Source: Diphasiastrum complanatum (taxonomy: Eukaryota; Streptophyta; Lycopodiopsida; Lycopodiales; Lycopodiaceae). Taken from it: DNA of 64,000 nt. This document shows, in pieces, positions 40,339 through 51,042 of the stretch (position 1 is the stretch's first letter; each line of letters begins with the position of its first letter). The notes under the pieces were generated by a model. The model searched no databases, had not been told where the DNA came from, and worked only from the letters and a program-made list of their open reading frames with translations. The DNA lies in the NCBI GenBank assembly GCA_029204225.1, contig CM055109.1, positions 26,604,178 to 26,668,177 of the forward strand. The letters run 5' to 3'. The position numbers were made by a program, and so were the translations under genes.

Positions 40339-43300
40339 ATGGATTTCATCGCGGCACATATTGAGGAGCTAACCGCAGAACTGCGCAAGCATTTAAAGCT
40401 GGATCAAAACTCCAACACCAACACGCAGCATTTCAATGCACAAGCTTTGCTGGCTCCTATTTTGGGTTTTATACACGCCGTGGATTGGACCGTAAGACCG
40501 GAGCTCCTTTTGTCTCGTCATGTCAGCGATTTACATCTTACATTGATCATATTCTTAGAATTTGCAGCCTCTTTTGACTGTCAGTTAAAAAAATGGTATC
40601 AGAATTTAAAGAAATAACTTTATGAGCACTTCTGTGGATTAGGTATATGTGAAGCTTCTACGAGGTCAAGAGAAGCAGATATACATTTCTTTTAACAACC
40701 CTCACAACCTTGAGACTGCTTTCCTTGGCTTTCATTGGAAGTATTTTTGAGATCTAGATCCCTCAAGCTTGAGAATCGGATTTTAGGGCTGACAAATTCT
40801 CTCGTTGCTTAATTTAAGATTGAGTCACTTTGTGAAATATTACGGTGTCGTTGACGGTGGCGGTTCTTCTCTTCCAATTTTTATGTTGTTTCGTGTACAT
40901 CGCGGGGTAGACTCACTGATGCTCTCCCTTTCGTTGACTGATACTTTCTTTGTTTCGTGTTTATGAAGAATAGCGAGTTAAATGCTCCTTGACCATGTTC
41001 ACTCTAGCCATTCACTGAGTCAGAAGTGAAGTAAAACCCTCCCTCTCACATTCTTTAATAGGATTTTATTCCTGAAAAAATCATGTTCTGTGCATCATGG
41101 ATACAATATAATATAACATCAGTCTGTGCGTCAGGAATATTTCAACTTCCGAGATTTGTACTCAGCAGAAACAAAACGTCAGCACGATTTGTAAGTCTCT
41201 CTCTGAGAAGAGAACGAGGTGATTTTAATGACCGATAAATAGGATTCCTGATTGCAAGTAAGTCAGAAATAAGCTTTAGGATGTGCTCAAGTTTCCAAGC
41301 TGAAAAGTAATGATTGCAGTTTTAGAAATTGGTATCGCTGTGTTCAACAATATGTTCAACTGTGGCATTATGACAACTATTCATTTAAGATAAAGTGTGA
41401 ACTTCGATGTTTCACAGATTCACCTCCTTAAGGACTTAGTAAGAGCACCTTTCCATGCTCACCCGTTCACCTGGGAAGCTGACGTCAATGGCAAGAATGG
41501 GTGGGCACATGGGTGAAAAAAACCTAGAAATTAGGTCGGAGAGAACAGGTGAACCTGTTTGACAGGGCAGTCTGTGATGCACTTCCCAGCTGAACGGGCC
41601 ACATGGAAAGACACCCGTAAGTGCTACTGGAATGTGCAGTATGCTGTCTATAGGTATTCAGATAATTAGCTACCCGATATTTTAAAAGAAAAATGTAAAA
41701 TCTCATTCTTTCATCTGATCGTTGATATGAAGGAGAACTTTGCGAATCCCTTGATGACTAGGTTGGAAAGTATAGATGGAGAGACTATGCCTTATCTGTT
41801 TTTGGGATTCTAAAGAAAACGGAGTAACTTTGGAGGGAATGCCATTTTACCATTGTTATTCCTTATGTCCCATATGTGCTAAATGGAGGTATGAGTATTT
41901 GAAGTACACAGTTCTCGTATCTCTATGTCCCTAAATATATGGAAAGTTCATGTGATCTTACTTAATAGTGTTATATGCGTTCTTTTAATCTTTTAAAGTA
42001 GCTTGTCCTGCTCAAAATTTGAACCTGTGTGCAGCAATGGCTAGCATACTCTTTTTCTAGTTCTAGATCAAAAGGGTCTGAAATATGAATTTTATTCATT
42101 TTTATATTCTCATAGGGGGCAAGGGTTTGCAAAATAGTTTATTTAGCTATTTATATTAAGAAAAAACTTGTTTGCTGTCCCACGAGTTTTATGAAGGCTA
42201 TTCTTCTTGCAAGTAAATTAAGCCTGATTGCTGGCTGATGATTTGGAACAAAATGGACTTAAAAGTTAAAATTGTTCCATACACCATTGTGTTTGTTTTT
42301 CCCCACCCCCTCACTCTGGCAGCAGTAGTAGCTTAAACCCCCCTCTACCCCCCCAATTGAGCACTAATCTCCAGCCCACAAAGCTAGCTGATCCATCTAC
42401 TCCCTTCCTTCCTACACCTACCCTTGACACCTATCCTTGATCCTTGCAACACTTATCCTTGATCGTTCCAACTCTTATAAAGTTATGGAGCAATACACCC
42501 CTACTTGCTATTTTCTTGACTTACTTGGTGTAGAACTTACGGTAGTGCAAGGTGAAATTATGCTACTTAACGACACAATGATGACACTTCTAGATGCAAA
42601 AGAGATGAGCAACAAGCATAGATGCATCGTGTTCGAGAATTTAAAGTCGTTTTAGAGTAGAACATTGTTTTTTTGTTGTTTTGGGTTTTCTTTTTAGAAT
42701 TTTGTAAGTGTAGAAATAAAAAAAAGATAGTGATAGGTGTTAGGAAGAATGCTAATACATGTATTTGTATTGGAACCAGCTTTGCTTTGCTACATTTATA
42801 GATCATGTGAAGTCTATTTGCAGGAGCCATGGATCATATGTGTCTTGGTATTCCACCTCTTTCTGCTGGTGTTGGTGGTTAAAAGTAGAAAACATGTCAA
42901 TGTGCAAATGGCAATATTCCTATTTGGAGGTAAAAATCTATGATACACGGAATATTGGTTACCTCTAGAATGTTACAAATAGGCAATTGTTTATTCTCTC
43001 TTTTGGAAGAAAGATATGTCAAACTTTGAAAGATTTTGATAACCTAACTACATTTTGTTTGAATCATTCTAATGATGTAATCTGCATTTGATCTATATAT
43101 TGATTATATATCTTGTTCTTTTTTCCAGTTTTAGGTGTATATTGTGCGGAATATCTCAACACATTATTGTCTCGTAATTGGACTCACTTTGCTCGACAGC
43201 AATATTTTGATCCATTTGGTATCTTTCTTTCTACTTTGTGGTCTGGCCCACTTTTGCTAGTCACAACTGTGATCTTGGTAAGAATTGTATCATCTACATG

Positions 43301-43544
43301 CTACTTACATGCAGTTGTATTACCTGATAACTCTGGTTCTATAAATAAATGAACTTCATTCAAGGAAATTTTCACTACTGAGGTCATACATCATGCAATG
43401 CATGACATTTGTTTTTCCTATCTCTTATGTTATTGATTCTCTTTGCAGGTGAACAGTCTTTTCACGTTGGCAGGCCTTCTTGTTAAGTGGAAAAGAGCTG
43501 AACTTAGGTATCGTTCTCGCCTAGCTCAACAGAAATCCCAGTAA
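40339..43544 (+). CDS. TMEM18: TMEM18 family membrane protein, four exons
   Basis: Exons 40339-40491, 42824-42929, 43129-43277 and 43449-43544, all with GT/AG borders and matching phases, give 167 codons ending in TAA. Residues 1-51 form an N-terminal helical part ending in the GFIHAVDW motif. Exon 2 adds EPWIICVLVFHLFLLVLVV, a membrane span. Exon 3 has VYCAEYLNTLLSRNW, FARQQYFDPFGIFLSTLWSG and PLLLVTTVIL. Exon 4 ends in the basic tail LLVKWKRAELRYRSRLAQQ. These blocks (AEYxN, YFDpxGxF, SxPLL) define TMEM18, an animal and plant protein of the nuclear envelope; the animal protein binds DNA and is linked to body-weight regulation, while the plant role is unknown. Length is near that of plant members. 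ATG 40339 was chosen because no upstream in-frame ATG exists. Nothing looks broken, so the gene is probably expressed. Confidence 0.88.
40492..42823 (+). other. TMEM18: Intron 1 of the TMEM18 homologue
   Basis: 2332 bp with GTAAGA donor and TTTGCAG acceptor. Introns 2 and 3 are short (199 and 171 bp). The long first intron contains an inverted-repeat element and AT-rich, otherwise anonymous sequence. Confidence 0.85.
41444..41632. mobile_element. MITE-like inverted-repeat element in intron 1
   Basis: Left arm 41448-41478 (TTTCCATGCTCACCCGTTCA, CCTGGGAAG) pairs with right arm 41582-41612 with a few mismatches. The interior holds a smaller palindrome (CAGGTGAACCTG near 41546). The overall size of about 190 bp fits a MITE. 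Target duplication was not identified. Confidence 0.6.
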
Positions 43545-43909
43545 GGGAGAGAGCACCAAAAATTCGAGCAGCATGTGCCACAGCTTTATGTGATCTTGCT
43601 CATTAGAATGTGCTGTACTGACTTGTGCTTATTAAGGTCTTGCATTAGTATAATATCAAGCTGTACCCTGTGCTGTGGCTCCTTGATTTGATTACATGCC
43701 AAGATGGGCTTATTTCGGATAGCCATGAATGGAGCCTCTCAGCTGTAGGATCTTGACTATGATTCAAAAACAAGTGACAGAGAGAAGCACCTGAAGCAAA
43801 GCTGCTTGCTGACTTAGTGAAGCTCCTAAAATACCGCTACTAGATGGGTTAGAATGAGAAAATGTTTGAAAGAGAAAAAGATGTAACCTAAGCAACCTTA
43901 ATTTTTGGT

Positions 43910-43915
43910 AATAAA
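43910..43915 (+). terminator. Poly(A) signal AATAAA of the TMEM18 homologue
   Basis: AATAAA 366 bp after the stop codon in a T-rich context. Transcript end not known from sequence alone. Confidence 0.5.
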
Positions 43916-44643
43916 CATGCTCTTCTGCATCTATGGCCATTATTTGTGCATGTCCAGAACTTTGAGCACCGGATTAAGGACACATTCAGCAAAATTAGCA
44001 TACATTACCTCAAATTTTCAAGCAAATCGGGAAATCTCTCTGAAATTGCTTATAATATTTGATGCATATGTATTTGGCTAATTTTCTAATTATTTCAATT
44101 GTGGTAAACTCCCATTATTGCATGGAGATGAATTGATATGTTTTTAGTCGCCTGAACCTATCTTCTTATTTTACTTAAAAAGTAGTTGCGGATGTTTAAC
44201 TATAAACATAAATCAATGTGCACTACAGTACTAGAGAAAGCTTTTCTTTCTTTTCATGTCTTTTGTATTAAGTTTTCAACAGTTGGTTTAGAGAATAAAG
44301 GAGCTCTATCAGGCTATCTTGTCAAGGACATCTTTGTGTATTTTTCCAGATTTTGAAATACTAATCCCAGGGAAAACAAGTTTCGGGGTTCGAAGATAGC
44401 TTTTATGTAGGAGAATGTCCTTGCAAAAGAGCTTACGAATTAGAGAACCCGTCTGCTGGTGTTTGAAAACCTGTAAGTTGCACCCGTCCAGGGTTATGTG
44501 AAATAGGTATTCAAATTTCTTACTGCTTCTTCCTATTTATTCACCAGCAGTCTATGGGTTTGAGAGTTCTATTTTTATCTAGTTCACTTCTAAAAAATAA
44601 TCTGCTGGGCACGGGCACCATACACAAGGTATGGGCATAATGG
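43916..44643. other. Non-coding downstream flank
   Basis: No supported gene or repeat. Confidence 0.45.
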
Positions 44644-44708
44644 CTAACGGTGTGTGGGGCAGCGCTAACGCTGCCCGTCACACGTTAGCGGGGCTAATGC
44701 TGCCCCAC
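44644..44708. repeat. GC-rich foldback with GGGCAGCG word
   Basis: Perfect hairpin 44657-44676: arms GGGCAGCG and CGCTGCCC around CTAA. A further GCTAATGCTGCCCC copy of the right arm follows at about 44694-44706, and TAACGGTGTG / CACACGTTA frame the hairpin. Sharply GC-rich within AT-rich flanks. Confidence 0.8.
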
Positions 44709-45490
44709 CAAAATTTTATATTATATACATGTGGTGTCTTATGAGACGTTGCTGTTTGCAAATTCCACTTCAGCTTTGTAGGAGCCAATGCCTTGCGATG
44801 GAGGGTGGAGGGTGAATAATTGCAAGCACAACTTTCGATTAATGAATCAGATTGTCACACACCTATTGCTGATTCATAAACTTGACAGTAAGTGATCTTT
44901 GGCCGCTTAATCCTGATACCTCAAGCACTTTCAACACTTGAAAATTATTTGTAGTAGATGATTTCTCTTGTTGGTCAGTTTGGCACGGAGAGGAGCTGAA
45001 ATTTGCTGAGTATTTACTGTACTGGTGTTTTTCTGTCACCTTTCACATATGAAGATTTGGTTGCTTGTTACACCTATTTCTTCTTCATTTGGCTCGTAGA
45101 CACAGGATAACGTGTCTTTTTTAAGAAACCTTTTGGGAAGGTTAGTACGGTTAGCATCAAGTCATGCATCCTGGTTTCCTAATGATGAGGTTCTATGTCA
45201 ATGCTCATATGAGAAAAGGACTTACCAACAATCGAGAGACTATTTTGTTGCAAGTTCTAGAGAAAAATCCGAAAAATGCAAGTGTTGTATGCCTGCACTG
45301 TACTAATGAGTGTCATCATCATGGATCTATTCTACCCGTAACTGATGTCGAAACTCCCAACTATATCAAATATATATTTGTGGTTACGTTGAGATACTAG
45401 CTTGTAACAATTTAACATTATGGACAAAGTTTTTCTCGGATTGTTGTAAAGTTTAGCCAACTAAGAAATCTGAATTGATATATATGTAAA
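44709..45490. other. Unassigned sequence
   Basis: Two overlapping plus-strand frames (45112-45306 and 45164-45400) with several Cys and His residues do not match any family that I recognise. Probably non-coding. Confidence 0.3.
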
Positions 45491-45495
45491 TAAAT

Positions 45496-45690
45496 ATATA
45501 TATATATATATATGTATATGTATATACTAGTAAATAGTGCTCGTCGTTGACGGCAATGGATGGTCGACGATCTAGTGGGTATGCTTGACGTTGACAAGCG
45601 GTTGACGATTTGGGTGATGGCCGATGATTTGGATGGCGGCCGACGGTTTAGGAAGAAAGGTGATGATCGTTGACGGGTGGCCGATGTATG
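45496..45690. repeat. (TA)n run and GACGATTT-type minisatellite
   Basis: A TA run at about 45496-45530 is followed by imperfect repeats of GTTGACGATTTGGGTGATGG / CCGATGATTTGGATGGCGG to about 45680, then GT-rich sequence to 45880. Confidence 0.7.
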
Positions 45691-45984
45691 TGTGTGTATG
45701 TACGTTAGTGCATGTGTTTATGTATGTGTGTGTATTTGTGAGAGTGCGTATATCTGTGCATGCATCTAGCATAGTGTGCCCGCCGATGGCGGGCGGCAAA
45801 TGATGTGTGTGTGTATATGGTATGGCGTGTGTATCTGTGTGTGTGGATTTGTGTGTATGATTTGTGCGTGTGTATACTCATGCATGTGCATGCATTGATT
45901 TCTCAAAAACTCGATATCTTTACAATTCCCTGGACTGCTTTTAGGGTTCCTTGCTTGAACGCACGTTTCTCTGTGCATACTGAA

Positions 45985-46840
45985 TTGCTTGGAGCCCGGT
46001 TTGTTGATGCGAGTTCGTATCGACGTGCAGCACAAGATGGAGATGGCATGCAAGACAGAGTCCGTTCAGTGATACTGAACCACTTCTCGAAAATGCCAAA
46101 AAGTAGTTTATTTATTGTGTCCTAGTGGCGTTCCTCCGGGCACGAAGGGCGTTTTCAAGCATACGACGTCGGAATTGAGCAACAACTGGTCCAGTGGGTT
46201 CGTGTTGAGTCCACAAACCTTTGAACACCTACCGTCCGAGGTTTCGACTGTTTTTGACTGAATACAACCAATTCTTGGCTCGACGGGCCTAGAATCCCAA
46301 GATTACGTTTAGGCTTTCTGGTTCGGATGCACGTTTTGCTAGTTTGGAGCCCAGTTTAGTCTTGTGGGTTCGTCTCTGTGTGTAGCACAGGATGGAACAG
46401 AGGGTATGAAAAACGGACTCCGTTCAGTGGCACTCGACCAATTCTTTACAATGCTGGAAAGTAGTCCATTTAGTGGCATTCCCCTCGACAGAAAGGGCGT
46501 TTCCGAACAAACGACGTCAGAATTGAGTTGCAAATGGTCTTGTGGGTTCGTGTCGAGCCCATGAACCTGTGGACACCTCCCGTCCGAAGTTCTGACCATT
46601 TTTTTTATTAAATTCGACCAATTCCTAGCTCGACGGGCCTAGAATCCTAGGACTACAGGGTTTCTGGTTCGGAGGCATGTTTCGCTGTGAGTATTAAACC
46701 ATTTGGAGCGCATTGAATGCTGTAGGTTGTATTGGCGTGTAGCACATGATGAGTCTACATAGGATTAGAGATATATGTCCCTTGGAAATGAGCCCAAAAT
46801 AGTCCTTTTGGACCATTTTTAGGGTTTCTGGGGAGGACGA
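45985..46840 (+). repeat. ~355-bp satellite, diverged relative of the 8-13 kb array
   Basis: Anchor TTGGAGCCC(G/A)GTTT at about 45989 and 46343, and a weaker copy at about 46700, spaced 354-357 bp. Units share GCTCGACGGGCCTAGAATCC and GTTTCTGGTTCGGA(T/G)GCA. Within each unit GACGTC(G/A)GAATTGAG … CATGAACCTGTGGACACCTC is clearly related to GACGTCGGATTTGAG … CACGAACCTGTGGCCACCCC of the 8-13 kb satellite. The third unit decays after about 130 bp. Confidence 0.85.
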
Positions 46841-47163
46841 ATTGCCCATGGCATTCGGCAACGACTGTGTGTTGGAACTATTCTGACACTTTACCTCTTG
46901 AATTCTTTATACATGACTTGTGGACGCAAAAATCCATTGGTTCCGGCCACCCTTCCACGCCGTAGGAGCCCCACAACCCTTTTTCCAAACCGAAAACACG
47001 CTTCTAAAGATGCTTTCCGTGACTTAGGGGGCCAAATGCAGAAGGTTTTGGTCAGTGTCCGATATTTCGTATCGTACCGTACAACGGCTTCAGTACATCA
47101 GGTTCATACCAGGTTGTACATGTCTCAATATGTATCATACTTATCATACGTTAAACTATACAA

Positions 47164-47422
47164 CAGGTTTGTAACCCGAACCCTAAGTCTGTAGCCACAC
47201 TTTCGGGTCTCTAAACCTTGAACCCTGACATTAACTAAGCCTCACCCAATCTATAACTCTAATCGTAAAAGGTAACTTTAAACTCTAAACCCTATGCTCT
47301 ATTCCCTAATCTGAATGCGAATCCTAATCCATAATTAATATCCCAATCCATGATTAATACTCTAAATCCTAATCTTGACCCTAAACCTAACCCTAAATTT
47401 ACCCAATACTAACCTTAAAACT

Positions 47423-47473
<51 letters not shown>

Positions 47474-47715
47474 TAAAATATCATCATATTGACACTACCT
47501 CTATCCCTGACCTCGTACCCTTGTACCCTGCAACCCTAATTCTAACACCACCCCTACACCTAACCCCCTTATTCCAGAATGAACCTTACCCTAATTATAA
47601 TGCTAATCCTAATCCATAAGTAATACCCTAACCCTAATTCTAACCCTTATTTTAATCTTAATCCTAATCTTAAACCCTAACCTATTCCTAAATCTAATCT
47701 TAAATGTAACAACTC
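47164..47715. repeat. Degenerate telomere-like (CCCTAAA) tract
   Basis: Dozens of variants of CCCTAA, CCTAATC and CTCTAAACC in one orientation over about 550 bp (for example AACCCTAACC near 47625 and TAAACCCTAACC near 47670), interrupted by a (CT)n run at 47427-47471. Read in reverse this is drifted TTTAGGG plant telomere repeat. Confidence 0.85.
47427..47471. repeat. (CT)n microsatellite
   Basis: 22 CT units inside the telomere-like tract. Confidence 0.97.
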
Positions 47716-47730
47716 TAGGAAAAGGGAGAG

Positions 47731-47819
47731 GGAAGGAGATTATTGTTAACATCTTTTTGGGCACCCAATTATTATTAATGCCCTGTAATCTACAACATTG
47801 GCTCCATAGTTGTAGCGTG

Positions 47820-47901
<82 letters not shown>

Positions 47902-47930
47902 TATTAACGTCTTTTTTGGGCACCCAATTT
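47731..47930. repeat. Duplicated 33-bp word flanking (GT)n(GA)n
   Basis: ATTATTGTTAACATCTTTTT…GGGCACCCAATT at 47735-47767 recurs with few changes at about 47896-47930. Between them are about 19 GT and 18 GA units. It may be a tandem duplication whose interior expanded. Confidence 0.8.
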
Positions 47931-48244
47931 CTAAAGTTGGCATACAAAAAAGTCCTCAACAGACAAATCATGAAACAAAACGATTTGAGCATAAAAATGG
48001 CAAGAGTTATACTAACAGTTGCAAATCTTCCAACTATTTGCAGGAGAGAGAGTGGGTGGATATATACCTTAAGAATAACCCAATGATTCCTTGAGGGAAG
48101 ACTCAATGAATCAATTTGGAGCTTCTTGAAGACCCACTGCATAGAAGTCGAAAGTTTCGTTTTCATAGCCAAAAGCTTTCTTTCCATAGTCGATTAGGTG
48201 TGCCAGTTGATAACCTCTATTCCAAGAATGAAGCTTAATAGGCC

Positions 48245-48913
48245 GAGATCTAATCAAGCGTAAACAATCTACCTTGCTTAAAGCCTTTGGCTATACATTC
48301 ATCATTTCTAAGGATGGAACAAACTCCATGCTAAAATTGTACATCAAGGCCATTATCCATTAATTGGCCAACACTAAGCAAATTCTTGGTTAATTTAGGA
48401 ACATAAAGAACATTCTCAAGGTTCATCCTTTTGGATGATCCAACATACAATAATGGAATGGTTCCTATTCCACTTATCTTACATTCTTGACTACTTGCAG
48501 TATAGATTGATCTATGTAAATCATTGTAAGAAAGTATGAACAAGCTCACTATCTTGAATATTCTCTCCAATGGAAGCTAACTCCCTATTGAGAGACTTGA
48601 TTCTGAGCACATAAACCTGTGCACTCTCATCACTCATCTTCATGCTTTGCAGAATCAGATTCCTAAGCATGAGAACCCTCGAAGTGTTACCAGACTCATA
48701 GATTGATCTAAAAGATTCCCAAGCCTCTTTAGCACTAGTACAAGCTGATACTTCTCTCAACAAATCATTGCTTACATTCATCTTCACACAGTGAAGTGCA
48801 AGCCTAGATCTTCTCTTGTATTTAGCTAACTTCTGTGCACCTAGAGGTTCATCTTCATCATCAATCAGAAACTCATAAAGATCTTGGAGCACCATGAGTG
48901 ACTCCATCCTCAC
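48245..48913 (-). pseudogene. Copia gag and pre-integrase fragments
   Basis: Minus-strand frame 48913-48521 is copia gag (LHCVKMNVSNDLLREVSACT, EAWESFRSIYESGNTSRVLM, LASIGENIQDSELVHTFL). It shifts directly into a pre-integrase block (48495-48245: NLENVLYVPKLTKNLLSVGQ, then AKGFKQGRLFTLD). The zinc knuckle and protease are deleted between them and nothing of integrase or RT follows. It belongs to the primer-binding site and LTR at 49279-49977. Confidence 0.85.
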
Positions 48914-49278
48914 TTTCTAGACCTGGTTTCCACTTTAAGAAGGTCTGAATTCAGCCTAGATTAATTAGCTCTCATGAATCAAATCCAAAACTAATCAGTG
49001 ACATGTGATCTCGATAGCTTATCCTAGGATTTGCACCAAAAATTACATCAAACTGACACCAGATGAAATTACAGTGATCCAATGAATATGGGGGTTTAAA
49101 TGCTGGTTTAGACTTGCCCACACGTGTGAACAATACGGATTTTGATCCACAAAAAGTTTGGGATCAAATCCCCTCACCAATTCCAGGATATCAGCTCGCC
49201 CTTCCAATACTAGCTTTTTGCACCAAAAACCTACTAAAATTGGATTAGTTTCAAACACTGATCAATAGCCTTGTACTT

Positions 49279-49291
49279 GGCTCTGATACCA
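49279..49291 (-). other. Copia primer-binding site
   Basis: Minus strand TGGTATCAGAGCC, exact tRNA-Met complement, abutting the LTR at 49292. Confidence 0.92.
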
Positions 49292-49977
49292 TGTGAAAAG
49301 TATAGTACTAAGGACCATAAATGGATCTTTGAATGATCCACAAGGTTGATTGTGTGTTTGTTAAACAATCTATCCGATACTAGTCATCAGAAAACAAGAT
49401 CTAGTTTAGCAGCTTGATAGAAAACAAGTAGAGACAATCAGAAACTTGATCATAAACTATAATCTGAGTTCCCACGTGTGAAGATCAGGCTGTAGTACGG
49501 CCTGTAGACAGAGTTTGAAGTGTGCCAAAGCTGGTTTCATTGGAATCAATAGCAATCACAATACATAGAGAGAAAATTCGAGTTTCTCTTTGAGGCTCCA
49601 AAAAGTTTCTATCTTTTCACTATGGAGAATGGGAATACATAGTAAAAGACACTTCCTTCGCAAAGTTAGGTGAAAATCCAGCATGTAATAAGAAAGTAGA
49701 CTCAACTTTCTTGCCCTAATGTGAAAACCCTAGCCTAGATTCAAGAGTCATGCTTGGTGCATGGTAGGTACAAATCTCATCATAAATCAAGGTCTAGATC
49801 TTACAAAGTAGGAATCACTACCAAATGGACACAACCACTCTTCTTGACTTGTGGTAACCTACATTAGGTGTGGATTGACAAGTGACACTTTGGCCATTCA
49901 AGTGTCTAACAAAAAATATTGACAAAATATACAATATTCTACATGGCTAGATTTGCCAATGTAGGCAATTTTTCACA
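49292..49977 (-). mobile_element. Copia 5' LTR (686 bp)
   Basis: Bounded by TGTGAAAA and TTTTCACA terminal inverted ends. Inside it an (A/T)-rich promoter-like region is present. The following TGCAA (49978-49982) would be the target duplication, but the partner end was not found because the 3' half of the element is lost. Confidence 0.8.
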
Positions 49978-50721
<744 letters not shown>

Positions 50722-51042
50722 ACAATATTGTCTCCAAAAAATAATTATAGAAACACGTCAAAAAATCAGAATATTTAAAATCTAATAAAATAAAATAAAA
50801 CAAAATAATATTTAGTAGTTTTTTTATGATATGATTTTAACAATTTTAAAAACTCTAAAAAATTAAAATATACATTTTACTTTAACATTAATAACCATGT
50901 GTAAAACTAAAATTGCAATGAACTATTAGAATTCTTTTATTACAAACAAATTTAAGAACATTAAATTTATCAAAAAAATTTCAAGACACAATGTTTCAAA
51001 AAATATAAACACAATTTTTTTAAAAAAATAAAAGAGAATTCA

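Noticed and set aside
42437-42655. 72-codon ORF inside the TMEM18 intron 1
   Set aside because: No family match, and it lies between well-supported splice sites.
45572-46125. Thr/His-rich and Cys/Val-rich ORFs
   Set aside because: They come from GT-rich low-complexity sequence and the start of the 355-bp satellite.
47609-48187. 192-codon minus-strand ORF
   Set aside because: It runs through (GT)n(GA)n and degenerate telomere-like repeat; its basic Ile/Arg tail is translated CCCTAA-type sequence.
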